Positions 1-6,437 of a stretch of DNA of 10,932 nt are shown here, piece by piece. The notes under the pieces are model-generated. The model ran no database searches. It saw only the letters and a list, made by a program, of their open reading frames with translations, and was not told the DNA's origin. Positions within the stretch are counted from its first letter, which is position 1. Each line of letters opens with the position of its first letter. A program made the translations under genes and the position numbers. Origin of the DNA: Litorimonas sp964565335 (GTDB lineage: Bacteria > Pseudomonadota > Alphaproteobacteria > Caulobacterales > Maricaulaceae); assembly GCA_964565335.1 (NCBI GenBank), contig CAZMEN010000081.1, forward strand, positions 1-10,932, in the 5' to 3' direction.

Positions 1-1346
1 CCCACCTCACGCACGACCGCGCGGGCTTGCAGCGTCCCGAAAGTAATAATCTGCTCCACCTGACCGTCACCATATTTCTGGCGGACATAGTCAATCACTT
101 CTCCGCGCCGTTCCTGACAAAAGTCGATATCGAAATCAGGCATGGAGACCCGCTCGGGGTTCAAGAACCGTTCAAACAGAAGGCCATAGCGTAGCGGATC
201 AAGATCGGTAATGGTGAGCGCCCACGCCACAACAGAGCCTGCACCAGAGCCCCGCCCCGGGCCCACAGGAATACCCTGTTCTTTGGCCCATTGAATAAAA
301 TCGGCAACGATCAAGAAATAACCGGGAAAACCCATATTCGCGATAATATTAAGCTCGAAATCCAAACGCTCGAAGTAGGCTTCTTCCGTTTCCGCCATTT
401 CGACCTGCTTTAGCCGTTGGCGAAGGCCGTCCTTGGCTTTTTGCGCCAAAATGTCCGCCTCTGACAAAGACCCATCTCCGAAATTTGGCAGAATAGGGTC
501 ACGCGCTTCGGAGCGGAAGGCACAGCGCTGCGCGATTATCAGCGTGTTGTCTATCGCTTCGGGTAAATCAGCAAATAACTCCAACATCTGCTCGGGCGAT
601 TTTAGATAATGATGCCCCGACACTTTACGGCGGTTTGTCTCCAGAACATAAGAGCCTTCGGAAATCGCCAAAAGCGCGTCATGAGCTTTGTGCATCTCAG
701 GGTCGAGAAAGTAAGGCTCATTGGTGGCTACGAGAGGGAGCTCTTTATCATAAGCGAAGTCTATAAGGACAGGTTCAGACTTCTCTTCATCTTCCGTATG
801 ATGCCGTTGAATTTCAATATAGAGGCGGTCCGGAAAGAGAGTCTGTAAACGTCCTAGCCACGCCTCAGCTTCTCCTTGACGGTCGGTCACAATCAAACGG
901 TTCAAAACACCGTCAGGGCCGCCTGTCAGGGCAATTACGCCTTCGGTTCGGCCGTCGAGCATGGCGGCTTTGACATGCGGGACGTCTGTCGCTTCGACAT
1001 CCAGAAAAGCGGAAGACGATAACGCCATCAGATTCTCATAGCCCTTCTCATTCTGAGCAAAGAGAACCAGTGTACCGTCAGGGTCTGAACGCAACTGCCC
1101 CGGTTGGCGCGGCAAGCCAATATCCATAGATAGAGTCACGCCGATAATCGGCTGCAAGCCAAATTTAACTAAAGTATCGGAGAACTCCAAGGCGCCGCAC
1201 ATATTATTGGTGTCGGCAAGTCCAATGGCAGGGAAACGCCAATCCGCACAGCGCTCGGCCAAAGGCTTCATTTTAAGCGCGCCCTCCAACATTGAATAGG
1301 GAGAGCGTGCACGAAGCGGTACATAGTCAAGTCGTCGAACAGACAT
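1..1346 (-). CDS. dnaE: DNA polymerase III subunit alpha, N-terminal 448 residues (partial, runs off the window)
   Basis: This is the replicative DNA polymerase catalytic subunit, cut by the window edge; the family is usually about 1,150 residues. I translated the minus strand from the ATG at 1346; the parts I wrote out codon by codon have no stop and the frame still holds at the left edge. The PHP domain comes first, with LRARSPYSMLEG at residues 11-22 and DTNNMCGALEF near 51-61. The palm follows: VGPGRGSGAGS at 361-371 and MPDFDIDF at 402-409, where D404 and D406 match the E. coli catalytic D401 and D403. The PHP histidine of E. coli (LRVHS) is arginine here (R14), so the PHP site looks degenerate. 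The start has a strong GGAGG (1351-1355) four bases upstream. These motifs are DnaE1 type, not the error-prone DnaE2/ImuC. It lies 40 bases downstream of a SidA-like small gene and may share its transcript. Confidence 0.97.
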   Translation of the reverse strand, partial: MSVRRLDYVPLRARSPYSMLEGALKMKPLAERCADWRFPAIGLADTNNMCGALEFSDTLVKFGLQPIIGVTLSMDIGLPRQPGQLRSDPDGTLVLFAQNEKGYENLMALSSSAFLDVEATDVPHVKAAMLDGRTEGVIALTGGPDGVLNRLIVTDRQGEAEAWLGRLQTLFPDRLYIEIQRHHTEDEEKSEPVLIDFAYDKELPLVATNEPYFLDPEMHKAHDALLAISEGSYVLETNRRKVSGHHYLKSPEQMLELFADLPEAIDNTLIIAQRCAFRSEARDPILPNFGDGSLSEADILAQKAKDGLRQRLKQVEMAETEEAYFERLDFELNIIANMGFPGYFLIVADFIQWAKEQGIPVGPGRGSGAGSVVAWALTITDLDPLRYGLLFERFLNPERVSMPDFDIDFCQERRGEVIDYVRQKYGDGQVEQIITFGTLQARAVVREV

Positions 1347-1375
1347 ACCGCCTCCGTAATATACAGGGTGAATTT

Positions 1376-1396
1376 AAAAGAGAGTATTAGCCTCCC
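1376..1396 (-). terminator. Weak hairpin plus U4 between the SidA-like gene and dnaE
   Basis: On the minus strand GGGAG and CTCTC (arms 1392-1396 and 1380-1384, one G-U pair) flank a seven-base loop and are followed by four T (1376-1379). It overlaps the stop codon of the small gene. The stem is only five pairs, so it would terminate or attenuate poorly if at all. It is the only candidate insulator I see between the SOS-controlled small gene and dnaE. Confidence 0.25.
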
Positions 1397-1482
1397 AAAA
1401 CCACCATCCAAAGGGTCATTACCCCCACGAAACCTGCCAGAACGGCACCGGAAATCACATCCATTGCGAGTTGTTTTGCCAT
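1387..1482 (-). CDS. sidA: SidA-like small inner-membrane protein (31 aa), SOS-controlled, upstream of dnaE
   Basis: This 31-codon frame opens at ATG 1482 and stops at TAA 1387-1389. GGGG (1489-1492) six bases before the ATG is a plausible ribosome binding site. The protein starts MAKQLAMD, a short polar end, and then runs into one hydrophobic helix from V9 to about L29, ending in two glycines. Small residues recur at four-residue spacing (G12/A16/G20 and A13/G17), typical of helix-helix packing. The promoter overlaps a LexA box, and dnaE starts 40 bases downstream. From memory, Caulobacter SidA is a 29-residue inner-membrane protein, strongly SOS-induced, that inhibits division through FtsW/FtsN and is encoded next to dnaE. 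Length, topology, regulation and position agree; I cannot align the sequences here, so homology is inferred. The alternative is an unrelated small membrane protein or a chance frame, but the SOS boxes and binding site argue for a real gene. Confidence 0.7.
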   Translation of the reverse strand: MAKQLAMDVISGAVLAGFVGVMTLWMVVLGG

Positions 1483-1488
1483 TTTTAT

Positions 1489-1492
1489 CCCC
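1489..1492 (-). promoter_or_regulatory. Ribosome binding site of the SidA-like gene
   Basis: GGGG followed by ATAAAA places the ATG at 1482 six bases downstream. This decides the start of the 31-residue frame over the internal methionine at residue 7, which has no comparable site. Confidence 0.55.
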
Positions 1493-1507
1493 AGTAATTA
1501 CTTAAAT

Positions 1508-1522
1508 GTTCTATATTTGTTC
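1508..1522 (-). promoter_or_regulatory. LexA (SOS) box 1, overlapping the -10 of the SidA-like gene
   Basis: The plus strand reads GTTCTATATTTGTTC, an exact GTTC-N7-GTTC, which is the direct-repeat LexA operator of alphaproteobacteria. It covers the proposed -10 element and start point of the minus-strand promoter, so bound LexA would block RNA polymerase until RecA-stimulated cleavage. The box lies 26 to 40 bases upstream of the ATG at 1482. Confidence 0.85.
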
Positions 1523-1546
1523 TACACGACGAAACGGCTACGTCAA
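1519..1546 (-). promoter_or_regulatory. Predicted sigma-70 promoter of the SidA-like gene
   Basis: On the minus strand TTGACG (1546-1541) is a good alphaproteobacterial -35 element. Sixteen bases later comes TAGAAC (1524-1519) as a fair -10 element. Transcription would start near 1512, giving a leader of about 30 bases with the ribosome binding site. The -10 shares bases with LexA box 1, which is the expected layout for a repressed SOS promoter. The -10 is weak against the consensus, so the assignment is tentative. Confidence 0.5.
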
Positions 1547-1556
1547 ACAATATTTA

Positions 1557-1571
1557 GAACAAATAAGGAAC
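1557..1571 (+). promoter_or_regulatory. LexA (SOS) box 2, opposite orientation to box 1
   Basis: The plus strand reads GAACAAATAAGGAAC, which is GTTC-N7-GTTC on the minus strand. Its reverse complement differs from box 1 at only two of fifteen positions, both in the spacer. It lies 49 bases from box 1, upstream of the -35 of the SidA-like gene and about 98 bases before the permease start. It may strengthen LexA repression of the small gene, or control the divergent permease, or both; I see no convincing plus-strand promoter to decide this. Confidence 0.8.
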
Positions 1572-1668
1572 AATGTGTGGATAACCCCTCAGACACAACG
1601 TCTTGAATGACGCCTTCTTTTCAAACAAGAGGATTGAACTCTGACGGGCAGACGCGCAAAGAAACTCT

Positions 1669-2985
1669 ATGATGAAATCCAATACGACCTTCACGGCGCG
1701 CACAGCCACCTCCATCATTATCGCCAATATGGTGGGGATGGGCGTGTTCACCAGCCTGGGGTTCCAACTCGCCGACATTACTTCGGTCTTTGCCTTGCTT
1801 ATGCTTTGGGTCATTGGCGGCATCGCGGCCTTTTGCGGCGCGGTCAGTTATGCCGAGTTAGGCGCGGCCCTGCCCCGCTCGGGCGGAGAGTATAACTTCC
1901 TCGGGCGGCTTTACCATCCGTCACTGGGGTTCGTGTCGGGATGGGTCAGTGCCACTATCGGATTTGCAGCGCCGATTGCTGCGGTTGCTTTGGCGTTTGC
2001 CAAATATAGCGATGCGGCCCTACCGGGGGAATGGTCGAATGGAGTCGAAAAACTCGTCGCCGTCAGCCTTGTTCTGTTCATGGCCGTAACCCACAGCCTG
2101 ACGCGCAATCTTAGTGCGGGGCTGCAAAACGTGTTCACCGCGATTAAAATTATTCTCATCATCGGGTTTTGCGTCGCCGCCTTCACGCTCACCCCTGCCC
2201 CGCAATCTATTTCGCTTTTACCGCAAACAGGCGATTTCAATGTGATATTCAGCGCGCCCTTTGCCGTCGCGCTCATCTATGTCTCCTATGCCTATACGGG
2301 CTGGAACGCGGCCACCTACATCACAGGAGAGCTGGAGACACCGCAGACCTCACTTCCGAAAGTACTGATGGTCGGTACGGTGACGGTGATGGCGCTTTAT
2401 GTATTGCTGAACAGCGCTTTCCTTTACGCCGCTCCAATGGAGGCGATGAAAGGCGAAGTTGAAATCGGCTATATCGCGGCGCAGAGTATTTTCGGAGAGA
2501 ACGGCGCAAAAATCGCAGGCGGTATGTTATCACTCCTGCTGATTTCTTCCGTCAGTGCCATGACCATTTCCGGCCCTCGCGCCCTGCAAGTTCTGGGTGA
2601 AGATATCCGAACCTTTAAATGGTTTTCCAGAACTAATAACTCTGGACTGCCTTATATTGCCATCATTTTTCAATCGCTCATCGCAATTATCTTTATCCTT
2701 ACATCCAGCTTCAAAACTATCATCATTTTCGCAGGCTCTATGCTGGCGCTGAGCAGTTTCATGACAGTTATGGGACTGTTTATTTTGCGCAAAAAATTTA
2801 CGTCTGAAGAGCGACGCTACAAAGCCTTCGCCTTTCCGCTCACGCCGATTATCTATCTGCTGATCACGGGGGTAACCCTCGTCTATGTGATACAAGACAA
2901 TCCCAAGACGGCCTTAGTAGGGCTGGCAGTCATACTTGTCGGATTAGCAATATACGCAATAACGCGTAATAAGGGTGAGGGTTAA
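1669..2985 (+). CDS. APC-family amino acid permease, substrate unknown (438 aa)
   Basis: This is an integral membrane transporter of the amino acid-polyamine-organocation superfamily, probably taking up or exchanging an amino acid. About 12 hydrophobic helices can be traced: roughly 13-33, 38-60, 84-112, 126-144, 155-173, 194-215, 232-252, 279-301, 327-346, 349-372, 389-408 and 412-432. Family hallmarks are GMGVFTS in the first helix (23-29), YAELG (61-65) with PRSGGEYNFL (69-78), and YTGWNAATYITGE (209-221) in helix 6. Start codons at 1669 and 1672 are adjacent; only a poor AAAGAA precedes them, and an in-frame stop at 1642-1644 rules out a much longer form. It stands alone on the plus strand between the dnaE and lolD units, diverging from the SidA-like gene and overlapping the lolD stop by four bases. 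It interrupts the lolD-dnaE order I associate with relatives, so it may be a lineage-specific insertion. Confidence 0.9.
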   Translation: MMKSNTTFTARTATSIIIANMVGMGVFTSLGFQLADITSVFALLMLWVIGGIAAFCGAVSYAELGAALPRSGGEYNFLGRLYHPSLGFVSGWVSATIGFAAPIAAVALAFAKYSDAALPGEWSNGVEKLVAVSLVLFMAVTHSLTRNLSAGLQNVFTAIKIILIIGFCVAAFTLTPAPQSISLLPQTGDFNVIFSAPFAVALIYVSYAYTGWNAATYITGELETPQTSLPKVLMVGTVTVMALYVLLNSAFLYAAPMEAMKGEVEIGYIAAQSIFGENGAKIAGGMLSLLLISSVSAMTISGPRALQVLGEDIRTFKWFSRTNNSGLPYIAIIFQSLIAIIFILTSSFKTIIIFAGSMLALSSFMTVMGLFILRKKFTSEERRYKAFAFPLTPIIYLLITGVTLVYVIQDNPKTALVGLAVILVGLAIYAITRNKGEG

Positions 2986-3686
2986 CGTGCAGGCACCTTT
3001 AATGGCACGACCAGACCCTCACGCACAGTAAAGACGCGGTCCATATATTGGGTCAAATCCATATTATGGGTCGCCACCAGAGCCGATACACCTTCCATGC
3101 GAGTCAGATCAAACAAGCTTTGAAACACTGACGATGATGTGGCGGGGTCTAAATTCCCTGTTGGCTCATCGGCCAAGAGAATTTGAGGTTTATTTGCCAA
3201 AGCGCGAGCAATAGCCACACGTTGCTGTTCGCCGCCTGACATTTCTGACGGCTTATGGTGCATACGCGGCTCAAGTCCCATCACCGTCAATAAACGCTGC
3301 GCTTCGATGCTGGCGGCTTTTTCGGAATGGCCTGCAATCATTTGCGGAATGACGACATTTTCCTCAGCAGAGAACTCTTTTTGTAAATGGTGGAATTGGT
3401 ACACAATCCCGATTGTCTCGCGCCGAATGGCTGTGCGTTGATCATCGGGTAGCTTCAGGCATTCGCGGCCATTGATATAAACTTCGCCTGCGTTTGGCTT
3501 CTCAAGCAGCCCCGCCGCGTGGAGAAGCGTTGATTTACCCGACCCCGACGGCCCAATCAGGCCAACCATTTCGCCTGGAAAGATATCAATATCGGCTCCC
3601 GCCAAAACATTCAGGGTTTTCGGACCTGATTGATAAGACCGGTGCAGGTTCCGCACAGAGAGTATGGGTCTAACGCCTTGCATCAT
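2982..3686 (-). CDS. lolD: Lipoprotein-releasing system ATP-binding protein LolD
   Basis: LolD is the cytoplasmic ATPase that powers extraction of outer-membrane lipoproteins from the inner membrane for handover to LolA. The 234 residues carry the full ABC set: Walker A GPSGSGKST (45-53), Q-loop Q97, signature SGGEQQR (150-156), Walker B ILLADE (169-174) and switch histidine H207 in VATHNMD. The partner permease gene ends only six bases upstream. Two ATG codons stand in a row at 3686 and 3683. The GGGG at 3690-3693 is three bases from the first and six from the second, so translation may really begin at 3683. The stop codon overlaps that of the convergent permease. FtsE or MacB-type ATPases are similar, but the adjacent LolC/E gene fixes the assignment. 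Confidence 0.96.
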   Translation of the reverse strand: MMQGVRPILSVRNLHRSYQSGPKTLNVLAGADIDIFPGEMVGLIGPSGSGKSTLLHAAGLLEKPNAGEVYINGRECLKLPDDQRTAIRRETIGIVYQFHHLQKEFSAEENVVIPQMIAGHSEKAASIEAQRLLTVMGLEPRMHHKPSEMSGGEQQRVAIARALANKPQILLADEPTGNLDPATSSSVFQSLFDLTRMEGVSALVATHNMDLTQYMDRVFTVREGLVVPLKVPAR

Positions 3687-3692
3687 TCACCC

Positions 3693-5000
3693 CTATTCAT
3701 ATCTCAGCGCATCGACAGGATCGACTTTGGACGCATTAAAGGCGGGCAAGAAGGTCGCGGCTGCCGAAATCAAGAAACCCCAAAAGGCCACACCGAAGAC
3801 TTCGCTCCAGACTATTTTCGCAGGAATACCGCCAGAGAGTTGATAAACCTCTGCGGGGAATAGCTCACACTGACAGACAAATTCGATAGAGGTCTGCACA
3901 GCACCGATATTCAGGCAGAACAGCACGCCGAAGACCAAACCCGCCAAAGTACCCAATATCCCAATCATCGCCCCCGACATAAGGAATATCCGCAAGATTG
4001 CCCCGCGCGAAGCCCCAATGGTTCGCAATATAGCGATGTCTTTGGACTTATTCTTTACGAGCATAATCATAGACGCCAAAACTGGGAACGCCGCGATTAT
4101 AACGACAATCATAAAGATGAACCGCATAGCAATTTGCTCTGTCCTCAGAGCAGTGGCCGTCGCTGCGTTACGCGGCCTGTTCTTCCACGTGCTGAGGAAG
4201 ACGCGCTCCCCAGCTGCATCACCAATCGGCTTCTTTAGTTTTTCTATCAGATCCACATTATCAAGGCGAAGCTGAATTTCTCCGGTCGCTTTTCCTTCAC
4301 TAAACAGCAAATTCGCCTGATCCAAATCCATATAAACATAGGTCGAGTCAGGGATGAGCAAGCCGATTTCAAATATAGCACCTACCGTATAATTCTTTCG
4401 GATAGGTTGCGGCGGTCCGAAAGCGGTTTTACGTGTTCGCGGCGAATACATCGTGACTTTGTCACCCGCTTGTAAGCCTAGCGATTGGGCCAAACGAATA
4501 CCCATTGCTACTTGATGGTCAGAGCCTTGCCCTTGACCGAAGCCATTTAGGCTTCCTGCCACAATTGACCTAGAGATCATTTCAAAATCACGCAGATTTT
4601 CAGGCCTGATGCCGATAACCTGACCGAAACCGAAGGTGTTATTAGCAGAAAGTCCCGTCTGGTTTTCTGAAAACTGAAAGGCTTCGTCAACGCCATCAAC
4701 CGCCGCCAATCGTAGCTCCATAGCTTTGAGGCTTTCATCCGTGGGCGCAGGCGCGGCAGAACGGACATAAACATGGCCTTCACTGCCAATTGTTAAACGG
4801 ATCATGTCATCACGAAAGCCGTTCATAATCGACATTATGATAATCATCGAGGCGATCGCAAGCATGATACAAATGAAAGAAATAGCCGCAATAAGCCCGA
4901 CCCCGCCCTGCGTTTTCTTGGCGCGCAAATAACGCATAGAAATTCGGCGCTCAATTTTCCCGAAGGGTTTGTTCTGGGTTATGTTGAGGTTACCACTCAT
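3693..5000 (-). CDS. lolC: LolC/E-type lipoprotein-releasing ABC permease
   Basis: This is the membrane subunit of the Lol ABC exporter, 435 residues. Four transmembrane helices are visible: about 33-60, 293-315, 336-363 and 398-420. A large periplasmic domain (62-290, MacB-like) sits after the first, and an FtsX-like domain ends the protein with KNKSKDIAILRTIGASRGAILRIF (from 316) and the typical ending DPVDALRYE. Helix 1 carries the family motif IMNGFRDDM. Only one permease gene accompanies lolD, so it probably forms a homodimer like the LolF proteins, instead of a LolC-LolE pair. It starts five bases after the proS stop, with no clear ribosome binding site, so translational coupling is likely. 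FGKIERRIS just before helix 1 matches the usual N-terminal stretch and supports the upstream start over M22. The symbol lolC follows common annotation; lolE or lolF would be equally defensible. Confidence 0.93.
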   Translation of the reverse strand: MSGNLNITQNKPFGKIERRISMRYLRAKKTQGGVGLIAAISFICIMLAIASMIIIMSIMNGFRDDMIRLTIGSEGHVYVRSAAPAPTDESLKAMELRLAAVDGVDEAFQFSENQTGLSANNTFGFGQVIGIRPENLRDFEMISRSIVAGSLNGFGQGQGSDHQVAMGIRLAQSLGLQAGDKVTMYSPRTRKTAFGPPQPIRKNYTVGAIFEIGLLIPDSTYVYMDLDQANLLFSEGKATGEIQLRLDNVDLIEKLKKPIGDAAGERVFLSTWKNRPRNAATATALRTEQIAMRFIFMIVVIIAAFPVLASMIMLVKNKSKDIAILRTIGASRGAILRIFLMSGAMIGILGTLAGLVFGVLFCLNIGAVQTSIEFVCQCELFPAEVYQLSGGIPAKIVWSEVFGVAFWGFLISAAATFLPAFNASKVDPVDALRYE

Positions 5001-5005
5001 AAATA

Positions 5006-6334
5006 TCAGACATCAACGAATTCAGTTTGCAGGAATACGGCCGCAGCATTGGGGGACAATTCTTTCTTTACGCCCGTCGCGCGGATTTTCACTTCCACTA
5101 CACCGTTCTTTAAGCCTCGCGGCCCAACAACGATTTGATAAGGCAAGCCAATTAAATCCATTCGCCCGAATTTAACGCCGCCACGATCTTTCGTATCATC
5201 GTAGAGCGGATCACATCCAGCCGCCTTTAAAGCTGCATAAAGGTCTTCACAGGCTTTATCTGCCTCTTCGTCACCCGCTTTTAAATTGATGATGCCCACG
5301 CCAAACGGCGCAACAGACTTAGGCCAGATACAGCCATTCTCGTCATGACTGGCCTCAATGATTGCGCCGACCAAACGGGACACCCCAATGCCGTAAGAGC
5401 CGCCTTGAACGACATGCTCTTTACCGTCAGGGCCCATGACTTTCGCGCCCATAGGCGCCGTATATTTATCGCCGAAATAGAAGATATGACCGACTTCAAT
5501 CCCGCGAGCGGTCATTTGCTTATCCGCTGGAATAGCCTCAAAAGCCGCCGCATCATGAGTTTCGTCAGTTGCCGCATACAGCGCTCGGCGTTTATCAACA
5601 TGCTCTGAGAGGTCACTCTCAAAACCCACCTCTCCGGGCGGGGTCATGTCCAACAGGTCTTTGTGGCAGAAAACCTCGCTCTCACCTGTATCGGCCAAAA
5701 TCACAAATTCATGGGTCAAGTCGCCGCCAATAGGGCCTGGATCAGCCTTCACAGGAATAGCTTTAATGCCCATTCGCGAGAATGTATTCAGGTAAGCCAC
5801 AAACATTTTATAATAAGATTTGCGCGCCGCTTCTTCATCAATATCAAAGCTGTAAGTATCTTTCATCAAGAACTCGCGGCCCCGCATCACACCAAAACGC
5901 GGACGTCGTTCATCACGAAACTTCCACTGAATATGATAAAGAAGTTTCGGTAAGTCTTTGTAAGACCTGACATAACTGCGGAAAATATCTGTAATCATAT
6001 CCTCATTGGTTGGGCCGTAAAGCATATCGCGTTCATGGCGGTCTTGGATACGAAGCATTTCAGGGCCATAAGCGTCATAGCGCCCTGTTTCTTTCCAGAG
6101 ATCTGCGCTTTGAATAGTCGGCATGAGCATCTCAACCGCGCCTGCTTTATTCTGTTCCTCTCTGACGATGTTTTCTATTTTGCGCAGGACTTTCAATCCA
6201 AGCGGAAGCCAAGAGTAAATTCCGGCACTGTTCTGCTTGATCATACCCGCGCGTAGCATCAACTGATGCGAGGCAATCGTTGCCTCTGCCGGAGTCTCTT
6301 TCAGGACAGGAAGAAAATAATTAGAGAGCCGCAT
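5006..6334 (-). CDS. proS: Proline--tRNA ligase, short type 2 form without editing insertion
   Basis: It charges tRNA-Pro with proline in the cytoplasm. The 442 residues begin MRLSNYFLPVLKETP, typical of bacterial ProRS. Class II motifs are visible: motif 1 around VEMLMP (67-72), motif 2 in QWKFRDERRPRFGVMRGREF (136-155) and motif 3 in GGSYGIGVSRLVGAI (311-325). The anticodon-binding domain follows from about 342 to 436. E. coli ProRS has about 570 residues because of an INS domain of about 180 residues between motifs 2 and 3 that hydrolyses Ala-tRNA-Pro. Only a short linker (about 220-290) is found here, as in the alphaproteobacterial type 2 form. A separate trans-editing protein is therefore expected elsewhere in the genome. 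The gene follows a 91-base gap after DUF1467 and is tightly coupled to lolC downstream. Confidence 0.97.
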   Translation of the reverse strand: MRLSNYFLPVLKETPAEATIASHQLMLRAGMIKQNSAGIYSWLPLGLKVLRKIENIVREEQNKAGAVEMLMPTIQSADLWKETGRYDAYGPEMLRIQDRHERDMLYGPTNEDMITDIFRSYVRSYKDLPKLLYHIQWKFRDERRPRFGVMRGREFLMKDTYSFDIDEEAARKSYYKMFVAYLNTFSRMGIKAIPVKADPGPIGGDLTHEFVILADTGESEVFCHKDLLDMTPPGEVGFESDLSEHVDKRRALYAATDETHDAAAFEAIPADKQMTARGIEVGHIFYFGDKYTAPMGAKVMGPDGKEHVVQGGSYGIGVSRLVGAIIEASHDENGCIWPKSVAPFGVGIINLKAGDEEADKACEDLYAALKAAGCDPLYDDTKDRGGVKFGRMDLIGLPYQIVVGPRGLKNGVVEVKIRATGVKKELSPNAAAVFLQTEFVDV

Positions 6335-6411
6335 GGAAAAATCCGTATTAAAGTTATTTCCGCTTAACCTGAACCGCCTGTGGCAACAAGCCTAAGCCGC
6401 GTTAAGTGACG

Positions 6412-6437
6412 AAAAAATAACGCAATTAGCCGCGGTT
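6412..6437 (-). terminator. Weak terminator-like hairpin at the end of the DUF1467 gene
   Basis: On the minus strand AACCGC (6437-6432) can pair with GCGTT (6423-6419) with one bulged C around an eight-base loop, followed by A and six T (6417-6412). It overlaps the DUF1467 stop codon. The stem is short, so at most it would reduce readthrough into proS; the rest of the 91-base gap shows no clear promoter. Confidence 0.25.

Noticed and set aside
159..173. GTTC-N7-GTTC match resembling a LexA box
   Set aside because: It lies deep inside dnaE, in codons for the conserved stretch ERFLNPE, far from any start; the match is most simply explained by the coding constraint.
609..848. 79-codon plus-strand open frame
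   Set aside because: It is antisense to the intact dnaE reading frame and shows no family features.
1..1346. dnaE as the SOS-controlled error-prone DnaE2/ImuC, given the LexA boxes nearby
   Set aside because: The N-terminus and MPDFDIDFCQERR are DnaE1 motifs, no imuA/imuB lies upstream, and the boxes are better explained by the small SidA-like gene.
1493..1502. Perfect palindrome AGTAATTACT in the leader of the SidA-like gene
   Set aside because: Ten bases, AT-rich and without a loop; too short to claim as an operator or RNA structure.
1554..1823. 89-codon minus-strand open frame over the permease start
   Set aside because: It covers the permease N-terminus antisense and LexA box 2, with no ribosome binding site or recognisable protein features.
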